This document shows positions 38,051 through 48,110 of a stretch of DNA of 64,000 nucleotides, in pieces. How positions within the stretch are numbered: position 1 is the first letter of the stretch; each line of letters starts with the position of its first letter. The stretch lies in assembly GCA_033439255.1 (NCBI GenBank), contig CM065881.1:434001-498000 (forward strand), read 5' to 3'. This DNA is from Hericium rajendrae (taxonomy: Eukaryota; Basidiomycota; Agaricomycetes; Russulales; Hericiaceae). The notes beneath the pieces were generated by a model, which was not told the origin of the DNA, did not search any database, and saw only the letters and a list, made by a program, of their open reading frames with translations. Position numbers and translations under genes: made by a program.

Positions 38051-38411
38051 ATGTGTTCTTGCTCAGGACAGCTGGTCCCATGTAGACGTTTCACGTTGAA
38101 GATCATTGCCGTCTGGGCTGTTGGTCCGGGCGGATTTCCAACACCTTTGCACCCTTCTTCCTGCAAGCTGCAGACGGACATTCCGGGTGTCGACCTCAAG
38201 TCATTTCGCAGTCGCCTGCTCGTGAGTAGTATAAATATGTCCCTGTTCCTCCTCTTTCTCTTCACTGCTATCTCTTCCACCCGCTGCTTCCCGTCTCCCA
38301 ACCCACTCGCTCTTCGTGCTGATCATGCCGTCTCTTTCTCCCTTTTCCTCGCCATCTGCAACTGCCCACACTGCTCACACCGGGATCTGACGTTCACCTT
38401 CATTCGAGCGG

Positions 38412-39181
38412 ATGTGCGAGCAACTTTCTCAGATGGAACAAGCAGTTGCCATCGCCTCTCGCCAAGTACACCGTCTTCGCGAACAGTGTGGCGAAATGAA
38501 AGAAATCCTTGGCACTGTCATCCACAACTTCTACGACGCGCAAGACAGGATTGACATCCTCCATCTTCTCATCCGTGACCGACGTCATGGCCTAGCTCAG
38601 AATTCCGGTCAGTTTCTCCTCTGCATTTCCCTTCCCTTACCATGTTCAACCACCCCCCTCCAGACCTCCCTCGTCACAACATGCCTCCGGGAACCCCGTC
38701 CGCCCGATCCTTTCCACCACAAGACCGCGTGGAATATTGGTTATACCTCTACACAACGTATCCGCATCTCGCACCGGCTGGCATTTCCGGTCTCGATAAT
38801 ACCGTAACACCGCATCTCGTTCGCGCATGGCGATTCGGCGTAGAGACGGGGCCGGATGAGGGGGACGAAGGGGATGGGGTGCTCGAGATGATTTGGATGA
38901 TGGAGCTGGCCAGCATTTTCTCGGTCGCTGGGTTATTCGCCCAGATCGAAGTTGCGATGACTCGTCCGCGACCACGGTCTGACTTTGGCTTTCCCCGTCC
39001 TTATCCCGGGGACTGTGGTCACATCACCCCTCCCCAAGTCGTCGACCACCTACTTCGATGTGGCATCAACGACAACCTCATTGCCGGTCTTGAGGAGATA
39101 TTCATTTCCCGAGCGAGATCCTTTCCAACTGAGCCCACGACGATCCCGCCGGATGCACCGGATGCCGAGGATGTCATGTAG
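38412..39181 (+). CDS. Conserved hypothetical mushroom protein (gene F)
   Basis: Two exons joined by a GTCAGT...CTCCAG intron (about 38607-38663). The first encodes a helical segment (MEQAVAIASRQVHRLREQCG ... IHNFYDAQDRIDILHLLIRD). The second has DRVEYWLYLYTTYPHLAPAG, a central acidic region, and FPRPYPGDCGHITPPQVVDH, GINDNLIAGLEEIFI near the C-terminus. I recall this arrangement from many mushroom proteins without assigned function. The start at 38412 is the first good Met, and a further upstream exon is possible. It looks intact, and being inside the TIRs it is cargo. Confidence 0.55.
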
Positions 39182-39459
39182 GGTCCATCCATCGCGGCGC
39201 AGGCTCCACGTGGCTTTCAGAGGATCCTCATTATTAGATACGCGTCGTGTTTTGATGCACGCCTTGTTTTGATGCCCGCCTGTTTGCTTGTTATTGATTC
39301 TCTAGGTCCGCAACTGTCAGCCCTGTCATGTCGATGTAACGTAGTGTGACTGTTATTCTCCCTTGTGTGTAAGCCGGACACTTCGTGTACTTAGTCCTCC
39401 TCCACTCAATTCCCATTTCTCTCTTCGTTACCAAATATCTGTGCGTTGAAAAGAACACC

Positions 39460-41422
39460 ATGTCTGACGGTACAATGCAAGTCTGCTCTCGATCCGTTGT
39501 CCATGAATGGTAGTGTCTCACATCCCTGTTACAGGATCCCCACGCACACCGACCCGCATGATATTGAGCGAGAGCGACGTCGGCTGGACAAATTAATAAA
39601 AAATGTAGATGGAGAGCTCGTTGCTGTCCGCGCCTGTGGCAACGACCCGCATGGCATGGGGGACGTCATCCGAAGACTGAGGACGGACCGCACTGCCATC
39701 TGCACCAAGTGAAATACACTATCACCTCTTGCCTGCATCCCCATTGAATTGCAAAATCGTATCTTGCACTTCTGCGCTGCTAACGAGCCAGCATCCATGA
39801 AAGGCCTGGGGTGGCTTCACATCACGCATACCTGCACCTTTCTCCGAGTCGCCGCATTACAGGATGGCAGCCTGTGGACAAATATTTGCACGGGATTATC
39901 TCAGCCCTGGAGAGAAGCCCTGGTGGAACGCTCCCACTCACTGCCCCTGTCCTACAGGGATGTATATTGGAGGCATAACATCCCCACCCCGCATACCGTT
40001 GCACTCCTGGCGCAATGCATGCGTCGCATCCGCCATCTTTCCCTTGTCAACTTTATCTCAGGTTCCTTCAACCTGATTCGATCCCTGGTCCATCCGGCGC
40101 CGATCTTGGAATCGGTATTTCTTGCAGTCCGGTTACGGAGCGGCCGTGTGGGTATCCTCCCTGCAGACCTCTTTGAAGAGCAAGCGCCTTCGCTCCGCAT
40201 GATGACGCTACATTACCTTGTTCCGACATGGTCCGCATCATTCATGCGCAACCTCACCAAATTGCACATAAATAATCACTTCACGTCAATTTCCGACGTT
40301 ATGAACATTGATTCTGAACATGATGGCATTCCCTACGCTGAATCCGAGCATGAGCCACCCCCTGCTGCTGGTCCATCCCCCGAGAAGGCCTTTCTCGATC
40401 TCATCCTTGCTTTATCGCAAATGTATGCACTAGAGACATTGTTCATGTCTCACTGCTTCCCTTCCCAGCCTGACCCCCCTCCGGACGTGCCCATGGTCCA
40501 ACTGACTCGTCTCCGTCACTTCACATGTGAATCAAACTCATTTCTCCACATCGGCAATGTCATCCAGCATGTCCACATACCTCCCTTATGCGATGTCTTC
40601 ATCCTAGGCTATGCCCCTGAGGTGGACGATTTTTCCACCGTGACCCATTTTCTCAATAACCATGTTGCACCTTATCCTATGACGATGCGAGTCAAGCCTG
40701 TCTCGTCATCTGAGTCCTGGGACCTGTCTTTCTGGGCCGATGTCCCTCTCCCTCAAGACACGGACTATCCCCTTGGCAGTGCAGATATCCCGTGCGCACG
40801 TGTGGTTGCCCATGTCGCCCGCGGGAGGTCTGAGGGAGTATTGCACAGGCACCTCCTCGAGCCCTTGGACCATTGTCCAAGCCCAGAGACTAAGGTCTCC
40901 ATCCGACACCTGATCGTGGAGTCCGGCAAGGATCACGGTTTAAACTGGGCCCACAAGTCCGGCCACGAGAACCTGCGGTCGAGCAACTGGATCTCCCATT
41001 TTGCCAGTTACACCAATATTCACACTGTATCCATCAAGGGCGACGTTGGCCGCACATTATGCATGGCACTTGCTGCCCCCTGCTCGTACATGCCGAAGCT
41101 AGAGCACGATGAAGTCCAAGAAACGATACCCCCGGACTTCCCGCATCTCTTCAGAAATGTCACCCAAATCCATTTTTCAGAAGTGGATTTTGACACTGAG
41201 CATCCGAGGATTGAAAACCATGAATTCTTTGCCCCTCGTCCTTCTTACGCTGTTGGCTACATTCTCAAGCAATCCCTGGCCTATCGCCATGCAGCGCTTG
41301 GGACACGGCTCACTCTCGTTATGCAGAACTGTGCAATCACAGTCAGCCAGGTGGAGGCCTTGCGAACCCTTGCGGATGTGGAATGGGACTCTGTGCAGTC
41401 TCCGTTGACAGCAGAGGATTAG
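39460..41422 (+). pseudogene. F-box-like protein, right copy (element cargo), with an in-frame stop
   Basis: Paralogue of the gene at 17773-19757. Exon 1 is MSDGTM (39460-39476), the intron 39477-39534 again has the rare GC donor (GCAAGT), and exon 2 runs to 41422. F-box-like part ACIPIELQNRILHFCAANEP, then GLGWLHITHTC and a long leucine-rich C-terminus ending SPLTAED. A TGA at 39710-39712 lies in frame before the F-box and no intron that removes it is apparent, so the full protein cannot be made. A shorter product from a later Met is possible. It faces outward to the right TIR, mirroring the left copy. Confidence 0.65.
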
Positions 41423-42201
41423 GGGGGATGAGGAAGTTGCAGGGGAGCCCGGCTTGCATTATGCAATTCCGTGACCGCATGTACCTGTACCTCATGTGTT
41501 GTCTTGTCATTTTGCTGGATCGAATATCATCTGTGATTATTCACCCTGTTACCAAAAGGACCTCCATTCTGGCTTATGATGCAAATGATGATATACACCT
41601 CCCTCGGACCCGACGGTTGACGCTATCCTATCATTTGAATCCGAAATCGTACATGGTCCGATTATTGTCCCCCAGCGATTGCAATGTCCATTACCACTTC
41701 CCAGGTACGCCCTTACCGGACTGAAACATCCAGTGCGACGGAGCTATATCATCCCCAGTCATACCAGTACCGCACCGGGGTATGATTCCCTAGCTATGCC
41801 AATCTCTATAACCAATTCTCTGGCATCAATTTCTACGGTTCCACTGGGTCATTATGGTGGATGCGACACCGTGGCAGATCGAAGGACTCGGGCGATGTTC
41901 TAGATGGTGACTGAGTCAGTGGGATCCTGTCCGGAAAGCCGGAATGGTCTGCCGGATCTGGCCATGCTTCTGAAAGAATGGTTCTCTGGGACAAGCCGCT
42001 TACCGAGCGTCGTTCTAGACATGATGCTGGGGTGGCCTACATCTGAAGACAGTTGCCGTCCGGAGGAGTGTTTGCATGTCGGATCAGCTCCGGCTAGGAC
42101 TAGGACCCTGACATAAGATGACCCGCAGCATGTCCAATTGCAATCTAAGGATAGCGTCCAAGCCTTCTAATAAGTTGACTGAGTCTACCAGAATATTTTA
42201 G
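41423..42201. other. Intergenic about 780 bp, no gene seen
   Basis: Convergent space between the F-box right copy and gene G. Only short meaningless frames. Confidence 0.45.
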
Positions 42202-42758
42202 CTACTGCTCTTCATAGAAAAGCTCCGAGGTTTTCTGTAATTGAATATGGAGCTCGATGAGCTCCGGCAATTCCTCTGTCTTCCACGCAATCAAGCGACG
42301 CAAAACGCCAATTTCTTCTAATTGGCTCGGTCTGCTCAGTTGAGTCCGGTGTGAAGGGTAGGCGCTCACCGGTCAGGACCTGGTGCTGCCAGGCCTTCCT
42401 GTCCGGTTCTGACGGAAGGGTCAATGTCGACGTAATACGGAGCCACTGTACCAATGATGAAGATGCAGCTCTATAGCGTAATGATGAAACTTGCCTCAGG
42501 TGGGGTGATATCAGAATCATTCCGGCTCGAGGACAGAAAAGATGAATTCTGTCCAGGCTGATGGGACTCGGTTGAGACATGGTTCCGGCGGTTTGGCGAC
42601 TGGCGCGAAGCAAGGGTGGAGTCCTGTACATGCAACACAAGGAGGCAGGAGCAATGGAGTCCAAAAAGAGACATGTTTAAGTGGACTAATAGTGACAGGT
42701 TTACAAGTGCATTCTAACCTTGTTCAGGACTGTTTGTTTTGTGGTATTGTCAGACATA
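42202..42758 (-). CDS. Gene G: small coiled-coil partner protein
   Basis: Minus-strand gene starting MSDNTTKQTVLNK at 42758. After an intron of about 100 nt it continues DSTLASRQSPNRRNHVSTES with a Ser/Asn-rich region, and further exons end in a helical segment (LEEIGVLRRLIAWKTEELPE) with stop at 42202. Splicing in the middle (about 42.39-42.50 kb) is not fully fixed. The layout is as in gene D: short, disordered middle, coiled-coil end, head-to-head with a VG-domain gene (C, 215 bp away). Function unknown. Confidence 0.5.
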
Positions 42759-42973
42759 TTGTTTTGAGAGGACAAGAACAGGACAAGCAGACGGGACCCA
42801 GTAAAGGCATTCTCGGTCTGCATGGAGGTGTCGCCAATATGTTGTCACAGTCACGCATCACGGTCACCTCGGATCGCCCATCCAGCGGCTATTGCCGGAT
42901 GCTGTGTCTGCCAGCACAGTTGTACTGTTCCCCCTCCCATGCTCACTTCGTTGACATTGTTCGCCCACCCGAT

Positions 42974-44832
42974 ATGACTACTACTTCAGAACTCCTCGGC
43001 AACCTTCAATTGCACGAGGCCCGTGTGGGGTGTGCCCTGGTCGCTTTGAAGAAGGCCATTGAGATTCAGCCGATGTCAAACAAGCGCCGGGAGTGGTGGC
43101 ACCGCCGATTGTTGAAAGAATGTGTAAGTTCTGTTCTAGCTTTTAGCTTGTACATTTAGCTTACTGGGGTCATGTTGTTAGGACACAGCGTCTTGCATCA
43201 TTCAAATGCTCAAAGGGATGGACAAGAACAAGACATTCGCATTACCCCCACTGATCCAGAGTGTTGGCAGGAATTTGGTTGGTCTCATAAGGGCGAAGAA
43301 ATTGTTGGATCCGAAGACCTTCGCGGGCACGGTGGACTCCTTTTCGGAGGGGAGGGATGATTGGTCGAAGTGTGTGGGGAGAATTCCATTGTCAGAGCGT
43401 TGGTGGGTTTCAGAAGATTTGGATCACAACACAACCGTGCCCTCCCCCTCCCCCCCAGTCCCGGGAACATCACGTGGGGCCACAGAACGCCTTCCTACCG
43501 AGTCTGTGCGGTCTGCTGAGTCCGTTGACGGTGGAAAGACACCTGCTGCGTCAACCAGCAGACCGATCCGACCCCCTGCTGTACAATCCGCGGGACATGC
43601 CATCTTAGCAACGACTGAAATGGCCGTTAAGCCTGTCGGTTTCACATCTGCACCCCATCCGGCACCACTAAGCACTACTCAGAGCGCAACAACTGATGAT
43701 CCTCTGGAGAGAAACGAGCAGAGGCCATCCGGATCTTCGATCACATTTACAGAAGACCGCCGCATCCCAGCCCAGATTCCCTCTGGAGCTCCAACGACCC
43801 TGGCCCTGACTGCACCGGCTCCACCAGTCCAGTCCGGCCTCCAAGTCGCACATAATGAACAGCTCGATGTGGTTATGGCAGGCAGTCCGGGGGATCAGGA
43901 ACTGGACCGACCCCATCACGCCGAAGCGGAGAGCTCTCCGGACGTGCAGGATCCTCCTGCAGGTAACGGAGCGGGAAAGAAGGGTAAAGGGAGTCCTATG
44001 CCCGATGGGCCCCCAGACGACCTACCTGTAGTGGTAAGCATATCTGCCTTTCTCTTGTTTGTTCCTGCATGCTAAAGTCTTCATTCAGTCCCCACCTTGT
44101 TCCCCCTGTAGTCGAAAGGGTACTCGATGCGTACGGTCTGAAAATTCAAATGGAGCATGCTGGTGGTGTTGGAAACGCCGGGCTAAGTGTCCCTTGGCAG
44201 GTGGGCGGGGCAAGACCCGTAGAACAGGCAAGAGAGGTTCCGACAGAGAAGGCGGGGAGCGGGAAGCCGGGGAGCAAGCGGCAGAACGAGCTACCAACGT
44301 CTCGGGACGGAAACGTAAAGGTAATCCACTCCATCACCGAGAGTATGGGGGCTCATTAACCATATTTCTAGGCCCTCCGAAGTCTGCGGAATATGTTGTC
44401 ACGGACGACGATGGAGCAGAACCAATTCCTGCTGCACCTCCTGTGGGGAAGAAACCCCGCATGCTGCCCCCACATCACCCGGACTGAGAGGGTAGTCCGT
44501 CTGCAGCTAGAGAATTGCCAGGCACCAAGAACAGCTCTAATAGTCGTGTCACTCTGACCAGTGATGTGAGCTTGCACTCAATTCGGGACCTCGCACAACG
44601 CTCATGGTCAACGGCGCAGTCTCTCCAAAGCCAGGTTGATGACCTCAAGGAGGAAGTGTGCAAGCTCCGAGGGCTCATCAAGACTCACGCACGTGACAAC
44701 AGTTTGGGGCAGCAGCGCCTGGAGGAGGACTATGTTGTGCTGCAGGGCCAGATGCGAAACCTCCAGGTGGACCAGAACACGTTGAAGGACCAGGTGGCAC
44801 ACGTCACAAGGATCCAGGTCGAGAGTGCGTAG
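42974..44832 (+). pseudogene. Gene C: VG-domain protein with Zn2Cys6 cluster and coiled coil, one in-frame stop
   Basis: Exon 1 42974-43123 (LLGNLQLHEARVGCALVALK ... REWWHRRLLKEC), exon 2 from 43182 with LIQSVGRNLVGLIRAKKLLD, an RWW motif and a long Pro/Ser/Thr-rich linker. Exon 3 (from about 44089) has CSPCSRKGTRC and CWWCWKRRAKC nine residues apart, the spacing of a Gal4-type Zn2Cys6 cluster, followed by a basic tail. The last exon carries a coiled coil (LQSQVDDLKEEVCKLRGLIK) ending at 44832. A TGA at 44485-44487 separates cluster and coiled coil in the same frame. Cluster plus coiled coil is the usual plan of fungal zinc-cluster transcription factors, so DNA binding as a dimer is inferred. 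It is outward-facing next to the right TIR. Confidence 0.65.
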
Positions 44833-45111
44833 TCACAGTCAGTTCCTCATTATTTACATTTTATTTAGTCAGGCATGGATTCTCGTGCGCGTTTATCAGT
44901 AGTTCCCTTCATCGTGTGGATAGTCCGGCTGAGAAAGTAGTAGTCCGCAGACAATACAATTGTATTCTGATTCTCGTATACCGGTCCATTGCACGCTGAA
45001 ACCGGTTGGCCCAAGTCCGTTGAGTGAATCCGAATCTGCAGCCAGATTTGAGCATAAGTCTGAGGCCTAAGGATCTGAGAATCTGAAATTCCGAGTCCGA
45101 ATCCGAACCCT
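44833..45111. other. Subterminal spacer at right end
   Basis: Contains TCCGAATC/AGTCCG words like those of the TIR's inner edge. No gene is seen. Confidence 0.4.
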
Positions 45112-45437
45112 AGTCCGAATAATATAAGTCTGAATCTGAGTCCGAGTCCGAGTCCGAATGTGCATGCAGTGGTCCGAGACCGGGCTGGTGAATCCGGACA
45201 GGGACGAGGCCAGTTGAGCTGGGCCGTAGTTTGCGAGGCATTAAATATGGGTGACCGAGCTGCACCGTAAACTGCGGTACATATCTATGCAAGCCGACCC
45301 GTAACCTACGGTCTATTCCCAAATCCAGCTGGTTCGTGGCTTACGGACCAAAAACAGTGATTCCAGCTGGCTTTGACCAGTCCGTAACTTACGGCCTTAG
45401 GCCACTTTTGTCTGGCCCGTAGGTTGCGGCGAAAGTC
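45112..45437 (-). repeat. Right terminal inverted repeat (326 bp)
   Basis: Reverse complement of 4703-5028 with about six or seven differences. Most of the CCGTA/TACGG sites are kept. Confidence 0.95.
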
Positions 45438-45449
45438 AATGTATTGTGT
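45438..45449 (+). repeat. Right target-site duplication (with 4-base insertion)
   Basis: AATG-TATT-GTGT compared with AATGGTGT on the left. Reading is best explained by TATT added after insertion of the element. Confidence 0.6.
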
Positions 45450-45534
45450 GTGCCAGCCTGTTGATACTTGCGATGGTGTCCTCTATGTCTCGACGAAGCC
45501 GTTTGAGGTGATCCGAACAACATTCGATGTTCAT
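45450..45534 (-). pseudogene. First exon of the split host F-box gene
   Basis: On the minus strand an ATG at 45534 opens MNIECCSDHLKRLRRDIEDT followed by IASINRLAHT, the charged N-terminal helix common before mushroom F-boxes. The frame joins that of IDWLAPVAQMPDEI at 4694 when the element and one duplication are disregarded. A TAG lies just upstream, so this ATG is the likely start. Confidence 0.6.
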
Positions 45535-46431
45535 CGTGGTGGTAGATACCTAACTGTTGTCCTGGTTACAGGTAAACTCAAAGACGTCGGGCTATAAGAC
45601 TCACTGTACTACAGGTCAGGGTGAACAAAGGTGTGGTCCTTGCATCGTACGGCGATCTAGCAGTGGTCGTCAATGGGGCAAGGTTATGGATAGCCATGAG
45701 GTTTGCTTACTGATCGCCAAGATTCAAGTACAAGGGTAAATGGTTACAACAACAGTAGATTTCAAGTGAGCTGAGGCCCTGCACTCAGATATACAACTCC
45801 AACTCAGAATGATGGCCTCCATGTCCATATATAATGAATATCGCAAGAGCCCCGTGGCCTTGCGCTCGCATAGAGAACAATGGGTGGGCTTTCGGCAGTT
45901 GCCGACAATGGGAGTTGAGTTGATCGTCTGGCGCCTTGAGTCCCTTGACTTTGTACACCGCCAGCAACGCTTTGCAATCATGACTGTAAGTGTAACGATG
46001 AATAGGATGCCCTGCGTATTGTCTTCTCGAAGCTCGTTGCCTTCACTTTTGTGCGCATGCAGTTCATAAGGATGCGCGGCACAGGTAGGACAGTCAGCCT
46101 GCTAGCTAGTCTCGCATCGCCCCTCGCCTCGACCCTTTCTCCAGCCCTTGCCAACTCATCGTTCGGGACAACTGTATCCATTTCATCAGCTTTCACTCTG
46201 TAAGAAGTGTGCTGAGTATCTCATCTCTCGTATCCCATTTATCCACCTTTCCTTGGCTTGGACCTCTACGAATTTCCTTCGACAATTCATGATACCCTTG
46301 TATTGTGAGTGCTCATGCATCATGCTCTTTACATGACAGCTAACGATATATCATTCTTAGAACTTTAAACCATCGAATTCTCTCTGAACAACACGTATCT
46401 TGCAAAAAATAATCATAATAAATGATCGAAC
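45535..46431. other. Host intergenic region
   Basis: Promoter side of both the split F-box gene (-) and gene H (+). AT-rich near 46.3-46.4 kb. No gene that I can support. Confidence 0.4.
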
Positions 46432-47687
46432 ATGACAGCATCTTCCGTCCAGGCCGCCACGCGTCCTACCTATGTGTTCCTCGCACACCCACCCCAGCAG
46501 AAGAAGCGACCCAACCAATCCATTCCACAGGTTCCTGCCACTCCACTCCACTGTTCTGCGACCGTCAACCGTCGTCGATCGAGTAATACGCTCACTGTTG
46601 CCATCTGGGCTGGGCAAGTCCAGCCCGGCTCTCCTGCGCCCGTGAGCCCGCCGTGCTCTGCGCGTCGCTCCCCCCTATATGGCTCTCCCCGTCGCGCTTC
46701 ATTGACGCATAGCTCGCGTCGTACCTCCATCACATCCCAGCACGTCCCCTCGGCGTCATTCCTGTCTCTGATCGACACCCCGTCTGCTGCCACACCATCC
46801 ATCAAGGACTACCAGCCAGATCTCCACTTTTTGGGTTACACCTGGTCCTTTGTCCCGCTCCCCAACACCCCGCAAAGCATGGTGCCCAGGCTGGCAGCCC
46901 CACCGAGAAAGAAGGTGCCGAAGGAGCTCAGCATCCCTGCAATTCCCATCTCGCCAGCGAAGACTTCGCCCAAGAAAGGCGCTCTCAACAGGCTCCGCTC
47001 CCGCCTGTGCTCCAAATCCCAGCCGCCCTCGCCCTTCCGCAGCCCAAGCGGGACCAAGATGCACGCAAAGAAGGTGCATGCCAAAGGCACGTCCAAGTCT
47101 GCTGCGAAGCGCCGCCGGTCCCGTTCGCGCGCCTCACTCTCTCCCGGCGTGACTGCATTCGCCATCGCCCGCCATAAGAAGGAGAAGTACGCGTCGTACC
47201 GCTTTGACGCTGTGCCATTGCAGAACGAGCTCGCCCTCATGCAGTTCGTTGACGGTGGCGACCAGGAACAGAACATCCGCCGTCTCATGGAGCATCAGGC
47301 CAAGGCCGCCGGTGACAAGTCCATCGTCGGCGACATCTACCGCGACGGGCGTGGCGGCATCTGGTGGGACGAGCACGAGGAGTGGGAATACGCGCACCTG
47401 CTTGGGGGCCAGAAGGCATGGAGCGCCTGTTCGCCGGCAGATGCACACGAGTGGGTCGAGTTCACCAGTGCGGTCGAAGAGGGGAGCTGCCACAGCTTAT
47501 CGACGCACCGCGACTCGGACCTCGATCCGCATTACGCGATGCCTGCACCCGGCTTGGTGACCAGCACCGATGACCTCGCCACCTTCGGCGATGCGCCCGC
47601 GCCTGCAGCCTCGTGCGTCTCTGGCATGTCCATCCTCGCCATCCCCGTGTGCTCCCGCCGCACCGCCCCTCATCTGCACAAGCCCAC

Positions 47688-48110
47688 TGTCAAGACTCGG
47701 TCGTAGACAGCAGAGAACCACCCAAGTCACCAGCGATGATGGGAGCGAGAGAGCAGAGAGCGACTAGCAGCGCAGTGACCTGTATTGGAGGTACAGTACG
47801 GTACAGACGAAATGGACAATCTAGGGAAATAGGCGAGCGACAGGGAGCCTATAAGTACTGGGACGACAATGGGAAAAGAACAATGGACACCATAACGGGT
47901 CGAACAATAGAGTGAGAACAATGGTGGCCAAAAGGAGAACAATGGGAGGGAGAACAATAGGATGTCCCAAAGGGGAACAAGGGCATGGGTGAAGGATAGC
48001 CCCAGGTCATGTGAGGAAGTGAACATGTGATGGGGCTGCTGGAGCACATGACCGACGCGATGCCTTGATGGCAGAGAAGAAGGCGGAGAGAAATGGAGCG
48101 ATCCGTGACA
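47688..48110 (-). repeat. LTR of the chromovirus (3' in element sense)
   Basis: Direct repeat of 54306-54786, shorter by one internal block. Confidence 0.9.

Larger units (their letters stand above)
4703..45437. mobile_element. 40.7-kb KDZ transposon with TIRs, TET/JBP gene and cargo
   Basis: The borders are 326-bp terminal inverted repeats (4703-5028 and 45112-45437) starting GACTTTCGCCGCAACC, with only about six or seven differences. They are flanked by an 8-bp duplication and lie inside a host F-box gene. The element holds a KDZ transposase, a TET/JBP dioxygenase, an HMG-like gene, three divergent gene pairs, two F-box genes and one conserved hypothetical gene. Near-identical TIRs suggest recent movement, yet several cargo genes carry stops or insertions. 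KDZ transposons linked to TET/JBP genes are known from mushroom genomes. A complete unit of this size, bounded to the base and with these cargo families, may not have been described. The alternative, two nested or composite elements sharing TIRs, cannot be ruled out. Confidence 0.85.

Noticed and set aside
4703-45437. Starship-type giant element
   Set aside because: No DUF3435 tyrosine recombinase seen. Long TIRs and an 8-bp duplication fit a DDE transposase of the KDZ class instead.
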